This document shows, piece after piece, positions 1-8,452 of a stretch of DNA of 64,000 bases. Each line of letters opens with the position of its first letter. The first letter of the stretch is position 1. The translations under genes and the position numbers were made by a program. The stretch covers positions 124,001-188,000 of the forward strand of contig NZ_APND01000003.1 in assembly GCF_040361215.1 (NCBI RefSeq). Reading direction: 5' to 3'. Origin of the DNA: Salinisphaera dokdonensis. GTDB lineage: Bacteria > Pseudomonadota > Gammaproteobacteria > Nevskiales > Salinisphaeraceae. Below the pieces are notes generated by a model that did not search any database, was not told the origin of the DNA, and saw nothing but the letters and a program-made list of their open reading frames with translations.

Positions 1-1
1 T

Positions 2-1882
2 TACGTCGAAGCCACCCAGCAGGCGGCGCTATCGCATATCAAGAGCCTGCGCACCTACGCGGTGACCGATACGCTGGTGCTGGATGCTTCGACCCGCCGC
101 AACCTGGAAATCGAACGCAGTGCGAGTGGCGACACGCGCCATAGCCTGGTCGGCTTGCTCGATCGCTGTGCCACGCCGATGGGCGCCCGCGCGCTGCGCC
201 GCTGGCTGGCCGAGCCGCTGCGCAACTTCGATATCCTGCGCCATCGCCATTTGGCGATCGAAACGCTGCTGTCCGGCAGCCATGCCGGGCTGTCGGAACG
301 GCTCAAGGAAGTGCCGGACGTCGAGCGTATCGCCACCCGAATCGCGCTCGCCTCGGCGCGCCCGCGCGATCTGTCCGGGCTGAGCCGTGCGCTGGTCGCC
401 CTGCCGGCGATTCGCAGGACGCTGGCCGGTCTCGACGCGCCGCTGCTGGCCGCGCTGCACGAACAGATCGACCCGGCCGAGGAAGTCCGCGCCCTGCTCG
501 AGCGTGCCGTGATCGACAATCCGCCGGTGGTGATCCGCGACGGCGGCGTGATCGCGCCCGGCTACGATGACACGTTGGACGAGCTCCGCAACCTGTCGGC
601 CAACGCGGACGGCTTCCTCGCCGAACTGGAAATGCGCGAGCGCGAACGCACCGGCGTGGAGACGCTCAAGGTCGGCTATAACCGCGTGCACGGCTATTAC
701 ATCGAGATGGGCCGGATGCACGCCGAGAAGGCACCGATCGACTACCAGCGGCGCCAGACGCTCAAGGCGGTCGAACGTTACATCACCCCGGAACTGAAGA
801 AATTCGAGGACCAGGTGCTCTCCGCGCGAGAGCGCGCGCTGGCACGCGAGAAGGCGCTCTACAACGAGCTGGTCGAAAGTCTGGCCGCGCATCTGCCGCG
901 GCTGCAGGCGATCGCCGCGGGCCTTGCCAGCCTCGACGTGCTCTGCGCGCTGACCCGCTGCGCACTCGATTGCCACTGGGTTGCGCCAACCCTGACCGAT
1001 ACGCCGGGCATCCAGATCACCGGCGGGCGCCATCCGGTCGTGGAGCGTTTTTCCGACACGCCGTTCGTGGCCAACGACACCGTGCTCGACGACGACTGCC
1101 GGCTGCTGCTGATCACTGGCCCGAACATGGGCGGCAAATCCACGTACATGCGCCAGACCGCGCTGATCGTGCTGCTGACCCATATCGGCAGCTTCGTGCC
1201 GGCCGATGCCGCGACCATCGGTCCGCTGGATCGCATCTTCACGCGTATCGGCGCGGGAGATGACCTATCGGCCGGCCAGTCGACCTTCATGGTCGAAATG
1301 AGCGAGACCGCGCAGATTCTGCACCACGCCACTGATCGGTCACTGGTACTTCTCGACGAAATCGGGCGCGGCACCTCGACCTACGACGGCCTGGCGCTGG
1401 CCCGCGCGGTGGCAGAGCGGCTGGCGCGCCACAACCACTCTTACACCCTGTTCGCGACCCACTACTTCGAGCTGACCCAACTGGCCGAGAATTGGCCCGC
1501 CAGCCGAAATGCACATTTCGAAGTGGCCGACTACAACAACGGCGGCGAACAGAAACTGGTGTTCCTGCACGCGATCCGGCCCGGCCCGGCATCGCGCAGT
1601 TTCGGCTTGCAGGTGGCCGCACTCGCCGGCGTGCCGCGTACGGTGATTCGCCAGGCCGAAAAGCATCTGGCGGAGCTGGAAGCCCAGTCGCGCGCCGAAT
1701 CCGGTCCCCAGATGGGCCTGTTCGAACCGGCCCCGGAAGTGAAAAAGCCGGCCGAACCCGATCCGTTACACGACGCGATCACCGATCTGGACTGCGACGA
1801 CATGACGCCGCGCGAAGCGCTCGATCTGCTTTACCGTCTCAAGCGTATTGCGAGCGAGCGCAGCGATACGCCGGGCGGCTAG
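2..1882 (+). CDS. mutS: DNA mismatch repair protein MutS (5' end outside window)
   Basis: MutS recognises mismatches and small loops in DNA and recruits MutL to start methyl-directed repair. The frame is open from base 2 and gives 626 residues, so roughly the first 230 residues of a usual ~850-residue MutS lie upstream. Visible parts are the connector/lever region beginning at the conserved ATRRNLEI-like stretch (here DASTRRNLEI), the clamp and the C-terminal ABC-type ATPase. The ATPase carries a Walker A motif TGPNMGGKST near 1115-1145, a Walker B/D-loop region (LLDEIGRGTST) and the ATHYFEL segment. The tail ends with the short C-terminal dimerisation region (DPLHDAITDLDCDDMTPREALDLL). Family assignment is secure. 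Confidence 0.97.
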   Translation, partial: YVEATQQAALSHIKSLRTYAVTDTLVLDASTRRNLEIERSASGDTRHSLVGLLDRCATPMGARALRRWLAEPLRNFDILRHRHLAIETLLSGSHAGLSERLKEVPDVERIATRIALASARPRDLSGLSRALVALPAIRRTLAGLDAPLLAALHEQIDPAEEVRALLERAVIDNPPVVIRDGGVIAPGYDDTLDELRNLSANADGFLAELEMRERERTGVETLKVGYNRVHGYYIEMGRMHAEKAPIDYQRRQTLKAVERYITPELKKFEDQVLSARERALAREKALYNELVESLAAHLPRLQAIAAGLASLDVLCALTRCALDCHWVAPTLTDTPGIQITGGRHPVVERFSDTPFVANDTVLDDDCRLLLITGPNMGGKSTYMRQTALIVLLTHIGSFVPADAATIGPLDRIFTRIGAGDDLSAGQSTFMVEMSETAQILHHATDRSLVLLDEIGRGTSTYDGLALARAVAERLARHNHSYTLFATHYFELTQLAENWPASRNAHFEVADYNNGGEQKLVFLHAIRPGPASRSFGLQVAALAGVPRTVIRQAEKHLAELEAQSRAESGPQMGLFEPAPEVKKPAEPDPLHDAITDLDCDDMTPREALDLLYRLKRIASERSDTPGG

Positions 1883-1886
1883 CCCA

Positions 1887-2114
1887 CTAGCCGGCGAACG
1901 ACGTCGCCATTTTCACCAGCCCGACGAGCAGCACGATCAGCAGGATCGTCGCCAGCAGGCCGAGCAGAATAAAGTGACTGGCCTTGCCGCGAGTGAAGTC
2001 CCGCTCGCGGTTGGCGCTGGACTGCACGCCGAAGAAGGCCGCCAGCACGCTAACCCAGCTTTGCCAGAGCGTCGGCGGCTTGCCTTCGCGCTCGCGCTTG
2101 TCGTCATGTGCCAC
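1887..2114 (-). CDS. DUF2970 family small membrane protein
   Basis: A 75-residue protein of unknown function. The N-terminal half is charged and holds the DUF2970 hallmark run around SVLAAFFGVQS followed by NRERDFTRGK. The C-terminal half is one hydrophobic helix (HFILLGLLATILLIVLLVGL), so a single-pass inner-membrane protein is likely. It ends 5 bp from the convergent end of mutS and lies 2 bp downstream of the DUF2505 gene, probably in one transcript with it. Family recognition is from memory of the conserved core; no function is known to me. Confidence 0.8.
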   Translation of the reverse strand: MAHDDKREREGKPPTLWQSWVSVLAAFFGVQSSANRERDFTRGKASHFILLGLLATILLIVLLVGLVKMATSFAG

Positions 2115-2116
2115 GA

Positions 2117-2617
2117 TCAGGCCGCAGCGTAGTCGCTCGCCATCTTGTTCGACAGCGCCATATCGCTATGCAGGCGATCAGTGATCGGACCGGCGATGGC
2201 CTTTTCGATCTTGGAGCCAAGCAGCGGCACCTGGGCATCGATATCAAAACGCAGTGTCAGTCGAGCCTTGCCGTTCTGCTCGCTGAGTTTCAGGTCGATG
2301 GTGATATCCACCGGCGCCTTCTCGATATCGATATCGATACGGCCGCTCTGGCTGGCCACGTTCCAGACATCCGTCTGGCGCAGCATGATGCGGTCGCCGA
2401 CCCGCTTCTTGATGATGTCCGGGAACGAGAGCTTGTTGGCGTCCAGCGCATGACGAACGGTGATGGAGAAACGATCGTCCGTCTTCTGGCTATCGACGAG
2501 TTCGGGCTTGCGACCACCGAGACGCTCGTACTTATCCAGGAAATAATCCTGGTCGGTGAACATCCGGAGCATGACCTCCGCCGGATAATCGAAATCGAAG
2601 GTTTCCTCAAACTTCAT
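2117..2617 (-). CDS. DUF2505 family protein
   Basis: A 166-residue soluble protein resembling the DUF2505 family, which belongs to the wider START/polyketide-cyclase-like fold and has no firm function. It opens MKFEETFDFDYPAEVMLRMF and continues as alternating beta strands (RFSITVRHAL, VDITIDLKL, ARLTLRFDI) with a C-terminal helix. The ATG at 2617 is chosen because an AAGGAAAGG ribosome-binding site lies just upstream; the open frame runs further 5' but that part is out of character. It lies between the AarF-like kinase and the DUF2970 gene on the same strand, probably as a three-gene unit. Confidence 0.78.
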   Translation of the reverse strand: MKFEETFDFDYPAEVMLRMFTDQDYFLDKYERLGGRKPELVDSQKTDDRFSITVRHALDANKLSFPDIIKKRVGDRIMLRQTDVWNVASQSGRIDIDIEKAPVDITIDLKLSEQNGKARLTLRFDIDAQVPLLGSKIEKAIAGPITDRLHSDMALSNKMASDYAAA

Positions 2618-2657
2618 CTGTGCCTTTCCTTGGTAATAACTTGCGAACCGCGGCGCG

Positions 2658-4064
2658 TCAGCTGTCGTCCGACGCTGCCGGTTCGGCTTCACGATAGAGA
2701 TAGGATGCCAGCATGTCGCGCGCGTCGATCTCGGCGTCGAGCACGGCCAGCAGCACGAATACACCGCCCATGCGCCGGTGCAGGAACACGATCTCGCGCG
2801 GCGGGATACGGAACCAACGCGAGATCGCCGCGTCCGACACCGCACGCGAGACACGAAACGGCAGATCCGACTCGCCCCAGCGATAGGCGCCCTGCTCGTT
2901 CGCCAGTTCCTCGGGCGGATCGTCCGTGAACGGTTCGATCATGAGCATGCCGACCCGCGCGAAGGCGTCGAAGACATGCTGCGGCGAGTCACGGCGCAAC
3001 AGATTGATGCCGATCGCGCCGTCGATGAGGCGCTTGGCGTCCTTTTCGAAGGCGCCGGAGACCACATCGTAGTAGGAACCGAGAAAACGCGGGGCGAACT
3101 CGCGAGTAGCACCGAAATCGAGCAGCACCATCTGATCCGGGCCGTCATCCTGCAGCCGGATCTTGTAGTTGCCGAAATGCGGATCGGTCTGGACGATGCC
3201 CCAGACGAAGAACTCGTTGAAGAACAGGTCCAGCGCGTGGCGGCCAAGCGCATCGCGGCGCGGCTGATCGAGCTGCTGCACGGCCTCGCTCTGCACGTGA
3301 TGGGCCTGCTCGAAGGACGTCACCAGCACGGTCTCGGTCGAGTATTCCGGAAAGACCTGTGGCACCACGTAGCGGTCGTCGCCTTCCAGCCGGGTGGAGA
3401 ATTCGCGGGTCATGCGCAGTTCGCGATCGTAATCCACCTCGCGGTAGATCATCTCTCGCACCTCTTCCATGATCGCGTTCAGCTCCATGCCCTTGGGCAC
3501 CAGCCGCGCCAGGCGCACGATCTGGGTGAGCGTGCGGATATCGCTGTCGATGGCATCGGCCAGACGCGGATACTGGATCTTGACGCACAACTCGAGCCCA
3601 TCGGACTTGCGTCGTGCGCGATGGACCTGACCCAGTGAAGCTGCCGCCAGCGGCTCCGGATCGATTTCCAGTTCCGACAGGCGCTTCTTGCCCAGGCGCT
3701 GGACAACGACCGGTTCCAGGTCTTCCCAGGCAACCGGCGGGCTGTCGTCTTGAAGGCTGCGCAGCACCTCGATCGCTTCGGGCGGCATGAAGTACTGGCC
3801 ATAGACAGACAGCATCTGCCCGACCTTCATTACGCTGCCTTTCAGCTGGCCGAGCTCGTCCGCAAGGAATTCAGCCTGCTTGACGTAGAAATCGCGGTTG
3901 CGGCGCTCCTTGCTTTCCTTGCTGCGGAACATGTTGCCGAGCGTATGGCCCGCAAACGAAGCGCCCGCCATCACGCCCATGCGGGCCATTGCCGCATTAC
4001 GGTCGAAGGAGCCTGTCTTGAGCTTGAGTGGTTTCCGGTCTTTACGGTCGGAAGAGTTGGCCAT
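2658..4064 (-). CDS. ABC1/AarF (UbiB/COQ8-like) atypical kinase
   Basis: A member of the ABC1/ADCK/UbiB protein-kinase-like family, whose best-known members support ubiquinone synthesis through ATPase activity. Numbering from an alternative upstream ATG at 4085, it has the family KxGQ motif (MKVGQ, 86-90), the alanine-rich loop that replaces the glycine-rich loop (LAAASLGQVH, 146-155), a lysine in VKIQYP, the catalytic-loop variant DPHFGN (301-306) and LDFGA (322-326). The chosen start at 4064 (MANSSDRK) has a GGA-type site just upstream; the ATG at 4085 is possible. It is distinct from true UbiB, which carries C-terminal membrane helices not evident here. The substrate is unknown. Confidence 0.88.
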   Translation of the reverse strand: MANSSDRKDRKPLKLKTGSFDRNAAMARMGVMAGASFAGHTLGNMFRSKESKERRNRDFYVKQAEFLADELGQLKGSVMKVGQMLSVYGQYFMPPEAIEVLRSLQDDSPPVAWEDLEPVVVQRLGKKRLSELEIDPEPLAAASLGQVHRARRKSDGLELCVKIQYPRLADAIDSDIRTLTQIVRLARLVPKGMELNAIMEEVREMIYREVDYDRELRMTREFSTRLEGDDRYVVPQVFPEYSTETVLVTSFEQAHHVQSEAVQQLDQPRRDALGRHALDLFFNEFFVWGIVQTDPHFGNYKIRLQDDGPDQMVLLDFGATREFAPRFLGSYYDVVSGAFEKDAKRLIDGAIGINLLRRDSPQHVFDAFARVGMLMIEPFTDDPPEELANEQGAYRWGESDLPFRVSRAVSDAAISRWFRIPPREIVFLHRRMGGVFVLLAVLDAEIDARDMLASYLYREAEPAASDDS

Positions 4065-4173
4065 ACGTCCGGTCGACTGCCGCATAAAGGTCGAAGTCTA
4101 TCAGGTCATTCGCGCCTGACAGACCGCAGAATCAAGCCATGCGCAGCGAACGGCTGACGCATGAGGGCCAGGC

Positions 4174-4209
4174 AAAAAAAAGGGACCCGGCGCCTGCCGG
4201 ATCCCTTTT
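4174..4209 (-). terminator. Rho-independent terminator after tRNA-Met
   Basis: Read on the minus strand, an AAAGGGATCCGGC arm, a short AGGC loop and a GCCGGGTCCCTTT arm are followed by a run of eight Ts (4174-4181). It lies about 30 bp downstream of the 3' end of tRNA-Met and before the AarF-like gene, so it should end the tRNA transcript. Confidence 0.85.
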
Positions 4210-4241
4210 CAACCTTCGAAAGATCGAAGGTGCACGTCGCC

Positions 4242-4317
4242 TGGTGGCTATGGGTGGATTTGAACCACCGACTCTCGCATTATGAATGCGATGCTCTAAC
4301 CCCTGAGCTACATAGCC
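4242..4317 (-). tRNA. tRNA-Met (CAT anticodon, elongator type)
   Basis: On the minus strand a full cloverleaf is visible. The acceptor arms GGCTATG and CATAGCC pair perfectly, with discriminator A and an encoded CCA. The D arm reads GCTCAGGGGTTAGAGC. The anticodon stem TCGCA/TGCGA encloses the loop TTCATAA with anticodon CAT at 4282-4284, and the T arm contains GGTTCAAATCC. The 5' end resembles E. coli elongator tRNA-Met (GGCTACGTAGCTCAG) and lacks the C1 mismatch of initiator tRNA. A CAT anticodon could also be tRNA-Ile2, but the acceptor and D-arm match favours elongator Met. Confidence 0.95.
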
Positions 4318-4401
4318 GGAAAGCCGCGTAGTTTCTTCGCCGCGGGCCGTCGTGTCAACCCTTGTGCGGCAACGTTTTGCCCGTGCTTTGAACGGGCTGA
4401 A

Positions 4402-5493
4402 TCAGACGTTGAAACGAAAGTGGACCACGTCCCCTTCCGTCATCAGATATTCCTTGCCCTCTAGCCGGTGACGGCCCGCTTCCTTCGCGCCTTTCTCGCC
4501 CTTGAGCGAGACGTAGTCGTCGTAGCCGATGACCTCGGCACGGATGAACCCACGCTCGAAGTCGGTATGGATCACGCCGGCGGCCTGGGGCGCGGTGGCA
4601 CCACGACGTACCGTCCAGGCGCGCACTTCCTTGGGCCCGGCGGTGAAGAAGGTCTGCAGGCCGAGCAATTCGTAGGCGGCCCGGATGACGCGATCGAGTC
4701 CCGGCTCCTCGAGGCCGAGATCGGCCAGAAATTCGTTCTTGTCGTCGCCGTCCAGCTGGGCGAGCTCGCCCTCGAGCGCCGCGCATACGGCGACGACCGG
4801 CGCGTTCTGGGCGGCCGCATGCTCCGATACGCGATCGAGCAGCGGATTGTTCTCGAAGCCTTCCTCGTCGACGTTGGCGACGAACAGGGCCGGCTTGGCG
4901 GTGATCAGGTGCAGCTCGCGCAGGGCCAGTCGATCGTCATCGCTCAGATCCATGGCCCGCACGGGTGCACCCGTATCCAGGTGATCGCGCACCCGCTCGA
5001 ACAGTTCGACATTGCGCTTGGCGGTTTTGTCGCCCGACTTGGCCGCCTTCGCGGTGCGGTCGGCTGCGCGCGTGACCGTGGTCAGATCGGCGAGCGCCAG
5101 TTCGGTGTCGATGGTCTCGATATCCGCGATCGGATCGACCTTGCCCGACACGTGCATGACGTCGTCATCGTCGAAACAGCGCACCACGTGCAGGACGGCG
5201 TCCGTTTCGCGGATATTGGCCAGAAACTGGTTGCCTAGGCCCTCACCGGTCGAGGCGCCGGCCACGAGACCCGCGATATCGACGAATTCGATCGTCGTCG
5301 GCAGCGTCTTGTCCGGGCTGGCGATCTCGGCGAGCGCGGTGAGACGCGGATCCGGCACCGTCACCACGCCGACATTGGGGTCGATGGTGCAGAACGGATA
5401 GTTCTCGGCCGGAATCTCGGCGGCGGTGAGTGCGTTGAAGAGCGTGGACTTGCCCACGTTGGGCAAGCCGACGATACCGACCTGAAGTGCCAT
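4402..5493 (-). CDS. ychF: Redox-regulated ATPase YchF
   Basis: YchF/OLA1 is a ribosome-associated P-loop protein of the Obg group that prefers ATP and influences translation and oxidative-stress responses. The 363-residue protein has the usual length. The G1 motif GLPNVGKST sits at residues 9-17, followed by the G2/G3 region (ENYPFCTIDPN, EFVDIAGLV), a coiled-coil insertion (about 130-200) and a C-terminal TGS domain ending in the typical EGDVVHFRFNV. It is 9 bp downstream of pth on the same strand, the standard gammaproteobacterial pth-ychF arrangement. Confidence 0.97.
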   Translation of the reverse strand: MALQVGIVGLPNVGKSTLFNALTAAEIPAENYPFCTIDPNVGVVTVPDPRLTALAEIASPDKTLPTTIEFVDIAGLVAGASTGEGLGNQFLANIRETDAVLHVVRCFDDDDVMHVSGKVDPIADIETIDTELALADLTTVTRAADRTAKAAKSGDKTAKRNVELFERVRDHLDTGAPVRAMDLSDDDRLALRELHLITAKPALFVANVDEEGFENNPLLDRVSEHAAAQNAPVVAVCAALEGELAQLDGDDKNEFLADLGLEEPGLDRVIRAAYELLGLQTFFTAGPKEVRAWTVRRGATAPQAAGVIHTDFERGFIRAEVIGYDDYVSLKGEKGAKEAGRHRLEGKEYLMTEGDVVHFRFNV

Positions 5494-5502
5494 GCGCTGC
5501 CC

Positions 5503-6087
5503 CTAGGGAGACTTGCGGGAATTGAGTTGCTGGGCGCCGTGGTCCCAGCCCTTGTCGAGCGCCGTTTCGAGCGCTTCGATACCGGCATCGATCGCGGTAT
5601 CGATCTCGATGCGCTCGTCCGGCGCCGGCGTGCCGAGCACGTAGGACAGCACCTGACCCCGGTCGCCCGGATGGCCGATGCCGATACGCAGGCGCTTGTA
5701 CTGGGTGCCGATCACGCGAGTGACATCGCGCAGACCGTTGTGGCCCCCGTGGCCGCCGGACTGCTTGAGCCGGGCGGTGCCGGCCGGCAGATCCAGATCG
5801 TCGTGAATCACCAGTACGCTTTCCGGCGCGATCTTGTGGAACGCGCAAAGCGGCTGCACGGCATCGCCGCTACGATTCATGAAGGTCGACGGCTTGAGCA
5901 GCCACACCGTGGCGTCGCCCATGCCATACCGCGCCAGTTCGCCCTTGAACTTGCGCTCAGGCGACGGGAACACGCGCCAGCGGTCGGCGAGCCGATCCGC
6001 CAGCCAGAAACCGACGTTGTGCCGGTCGCTGGCGTGGTCAGCGCCGGGGTTGCCCAGCGCCACGACGGCGCGAATCGGATCGCTCAC
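5503..6087 (-). CDS. pth: Peptidyl-tRNA hydrolase
   Basis: Pth cleaves peptidyl-tRNA released prematurely from ribosomes, recycling tRNA. The 194-residue protein has the family motifs: Asn13 in GNPG, catalytic His23 in RHNVGF, FMNRSG and the acid-containing HDDLDLPAG with GGHNGL. A small oddity is ADHASDRHN where E. coli has AEYAATRHN, so the aromatic Tyr near the active site is replaced by His. It lies between rplY and ychF, all on the minus strand and probably co-transcribed. Confidence 0.96.
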   Translation of the reverse strand: MSDPIRAVVALGNPGADHASDRHNVGFWLADRLADRWRVFPSPERKFKGELARYGMGDATVWLLKPSTFMNRSGDAVQPLCAFHKIAPESVLVIHDDLDLPAGTARLKQSGGHGGHNGLRDVTRVIGTQYKRLRIGIGHPGDRGQVLSYVLGTPAPDERIEIDTAIDAGIEALETALDKGWDHGAQQLNSRKSP

Positions 6088-6136
6088 GCCACACCGTGGT
6101 GCCGGGCCCGCACGACAGAGTCAGACGAAACGAAGA

Positions 6137-6874
6137 CTACTTGTCTTCGTCTTCGCTGCTGTCGTCGCCGGCATCCTCGGAATCGCCATCCTCGGCGCCT
6201 TCCTCGGATTCGCCTTCTTCGCCCTCGGCGGCTTCCGCAGCCGCGGCTTCGGCTTCAGCCTCTTCCTCGGCTTCCAGCTCGATGGCGGCACGCGGCACCT
6301 GAACGGAAACGACAGTGCGATCGTGCTGATCTTCCTCGTCGCCCATCAGTTCGACGATCTCGACGCCTTCCGGCAGGACGAGTTCGCTCAGGTGCACGGA
6401 GTCATGCAGATGCAGCTTGGTGCAGTCGACCTCGATGTACTCCGGCAGATTGCGCGGCAGGCACTCGATCTCGATGTCGTTCATGTTGTGCTGGACAACG
6501 CCGTCTTCGTCGGCAACGCCCGGGCACTCGTCCTCGCCCACAAAGTGCAGCGGCACGCTCATGCGCAGCGCTTCGCCCGCGACAATGCGCAGGAAGTCGG
6601 CATGCTCGATGAACGGCTTGGCCGGGTGGCGCTGCAACGCACGCAGCACGACTTCCTCGGTCTGGCCACCATCGACGTGAATCTTGACGATGTGCGAGAA
6701 GAACGCCTCGTTGTCGAGATGATGCTCGAGGTCGTTGTGCTCGAGAGTCAGCATCACCGGCTCGCCATTGCCACCGTAGATGATGGCCGGCACGCGGCCG
6801 GTGCGACGCAGGCGACGGTTCTCGGCGCGGCCCTTCGCGGTACGTTTTTCCGCATTCAGCTCGAAAGCTTCCAT
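6137..6874 (-). CDS. rplY: 50S ribosomal protein bL25 (CTC-type, long form)
   Basis: This is bL25 of the general-stress CTC form: an N-terminal 5S-rRNA-binding domain (about residues 1-95, with RVPAIIYGG) followed by the C-terminal TL5-like beta domain (to about 190). The last ~55 residues are an almost pure Glu/Asp/Ala/Ser tail, longer and more acidic than usual. The ATG at 6874 (MEAFELNAEKR) is chosen because it gives the canonical family N-terminus and a GGAG lies upstream. The open frame extends 49 codons further, but that part is not bL25-like. It follows prs and precedes pth on the same strand. Confidence 0.95.
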   Translation of the reverse strand: MEAFELNAEKRTAKGRAENRRLRRTGRVPAIIYGGNGEPVMLTLEHNDLEHHLDNEAFFSHIVKIHVDGGQTEEVVLRALQRHPAKPFIEHADFLRIVAGEALRMSVPLHFVGEDECPGVADEDGVVQHNMNDIEIECLPRNLPEYIEVDCTKLHLHDSVHLSELVLPEGVEIVELMGDEEDQHDRTVVSVQVPRAAIELEAEEEAEAEAAAAEAAEGEEGESEEGAEDGDSEDAGDDSSEDEDK

Positions 6875-7030
6875 ATCGATTCGCTCCAATAATAAGGACG
6901 GCCGCCGGGGGTTCCCGCCGGTCGCTCGATCGTTGTTTTCATGGCGGGCCGCCGCCCACCGTTCGCAAAAGACCGCGTAGTATACGCGCTTGAACGGCAA
7001 ATGCACGACCTCTGCGGCCATGCATTGCTG

Positions 7031-7987
7031 TTAGTCCACGTACAGCGTGGAAACGGATTCCTCGTTGCTCACTCGGCGGATGGTTTCGGCCAGCAACGCA
7101 GCGATGTGCAGCTGGCGGATCTTGCCGCAGGCTGCGGCGTCCGGCGACAGCGGGATCGTATCGGACACGACCAGTTCGTCGAGCCGCGAATTGCTGATGT
7201 TTTCCACCGCCTTGCCGGACAGCACGGCGTGCGTGACATACGCCTTCACCGACGTTGCGCCCTGATTCTTGAGCGCGTCGGCGGCCTGGCAGAGCGTGCC
7301 GGCGGTGTCGACCAGATCGTCGACCATGATGCAGCTCTTGCCGTTCACGTCGCCGATGATGTTCATCACCTTGGCTTCGTTGGCCTTGGGACGACGCTTG
7401 TCGATGATCGCCAAATCGGCATCATCGAGGCGTTTGGCAAGCGCTCTTGCGCGCACCACGCCGCCGACGTCCGGCGATACCACGATCAGCTTCTCGTCCT
7501 TCTTCTGGCGCCAGATGTCGCCCAGTAGAATCGGCGAGGCATAGACGTTGTCCACGGGCATGTCGAAAAAGCCCTGGATCTGGTCGGCGTGCAGATCGAC
7601 GGTCAGTACGCGATCGGTGCCGACGGCGCCGAGCATGCTGGCAACGACCTTGGCCGAGATCGGCACGCGCGCGGAGCGCGGCCGCCTATCCTGGCGGGCG
7701 TAGCCGAAATACGGAATCACGGCGGTGATACGGCCGGCCGATGCGCGATGCAGCGCATCGATGAGCATCAGCAGCTCCATGACGTTGTCGTTCGTCGGGC
7801 GGCAGGTGGACTGCACCACGAACACATCGCGTCCGCGCACGTTCTCTTCGATCTCGACCGCGATCTCGCCGTCGGAGAACTTGCCGACACTCGCCTTGCC
7901 CACAGGCAGCTTGAGATAACCGGCCACGTCCTTGGCCAACGCCGGATTGGCGTTGCCGGTAAAGACCATCAACCTGGAATCCGCCAT
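7031..7987 (-). CDS. prs: Ribose-phosphate pyrophosphokinase
   Basis: Prs makes PRPP from ribose-5-phosphate and ATP for nucleotide, histidine and tryptophan synthesis. The protein is 318 residues, close to the usual 315. It has the ATP-binding loop region (CRPTNDNVMELL, YFGYARQDRR), the flexible-loop segment with KRRP, and the PRPP-binding motif VDDLVDTAGTL. It sits in the conserved order tRNA-Gln, prs, rplY, pth, ychF on the minus strand. The gene that usually lies upstream in this order, ispE, is missing here. Confidence 0.97.
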   Translation of the reverse strand: MADSRLMVFTGNANPALAKDVAGYLKLPVGKASVGKFSDGEIAVEIEENVRGRDVFVVQSTCRPTNDNVMELLMLIDALHRASAGRITAVIPYFGYARQDRRPRSARVPISAKVVASMLGAVGTDRVLTVDLHADQIQGFFDMPVDNVYASPILLGDIWRQKKDEKLIVVSPDVGGVVRARALAKRLDDADLAIIDKRRPKANEAKVMNIIGDVNGKSCIMVDDLVDTAGTLCQAADALKNQGATSVKAYVTHAVLSGKAVENISNSRLDELVVSDTIPLSPDAAACGKIRQLHIAALLAETIRRVSNEESVSTLYVD

Positions 7988-8173
7988 GCGTTCGTGCTGC
8001 CGTGCTGTCGATTGAAAATGAGCAACGGCCGACGAAAAACATCGTCAACCGTATTGCAACGCCGTTCGGCGATGCTTGATCCCAGCGGAAGATGCGACGA
8101 ACGCTGCGCCGCTTGAACCGCTTTTTCAGACCCCGCGCTGCTGCGCTGACCGGTTTGAGCGCGCTGCCACAGA

Positions 8174-8228
8174 GGCTGTTCGTGCCCGCTATCGCGGGCG
8201 TCTCTATGTTGGCTGGGGCGGCAGGATT
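8174..8228 (-). repeat. Partial duplicate of tRNA-Gln 3' end plus flanking hairpin
   Basis: These 55 bp repeat the segment at 8339-8396 almost exactly, with one base change in the hairpin loop and a 3-bp deletion. Read on the minus strand the copy begins inside the T arm of tRNA-Gln (AATCCTGCCGCCCCAGCCA, including CCA), followed by ACATAGAGAC and the stem-loop GCCCGC-GATA-GCGGGC. No complete tRNA precedes it, so it looks like the remnant of a tandem tRNA duplication or an attachment-site scar. Apart from this and the functional tRNA, the 629 bp between prs and lolB show no coding sequence; 7988-8173 has nothing I recognise beyond presumed prs leader. Confidence 0.8.
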
Positions 8229-8338
8229 ATTCGCCACCTACCGGTGGCTCACCCTGCGGGCTCGTGCCTCTGCGCGTCACGATTCTTGCGCGCTTCGCGC
8301 GCTGCGTCGAACCTGGCAGGTCCTCATCCAGCCGCCCC

Positions 8339-8396
8339 GGCTGTTCTTCGTGCCCGCTTTCGCGGGCGTCTCTATGTTGGCTGGGGCGGCAGGATT
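8339..8396 (-). repeat. Parent copy of the tRNA-Gln 3' repeat
   Basis: This is the second copy of the direct repeat also present at 8174-8228. It overlaps the 3' end of the intact tRNA-Gln and adds the downstream stem-loop GCCCGC-GAAA-GCGGGC at 8352-8367. The stem-loop has no T-run, so it is not a textbook terminator. Its GCGAAAGC-tipped palindrome resembles common extragenic palindromes of gammaproteobacteria, which is an impression and not a searched match. Confidence 0.75.
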
Positions 8397-8452
8397 CGAA
8401 CCTGCGGTACACGGGATCAAAACCCGATGCCTTACCGCTTGGCTACGCCCCA
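8378..8452 (-). tRNA. tRNA-Gln (TTG anticodon)
   Basis: On the minus strand the gene reads TGGGGCG at the 5' acceptor arm and CGCCCCA at the 3' arm, with discriminator G and an encoded CCA (75 nt). The D arm is GCCAAGCGGTAAGGC. The anticodon stem CGGG/CCCG surrounds the TTTTGAT loop with anticodon TTG, and the T arm is GCAGGTTCGAATCCTGC. The layout matches E. coli tRNA-Gln. It lies between lolB and prs, the usual gammaproteobacterial place for this tRNA. Confidence 0.96.

Noticed and set aside
8174..8396. A CRISPR-like or tandem repeat array.
   Set aside because: Only two copies exist, they include the tRNA 3' end, and spacing is not regular.
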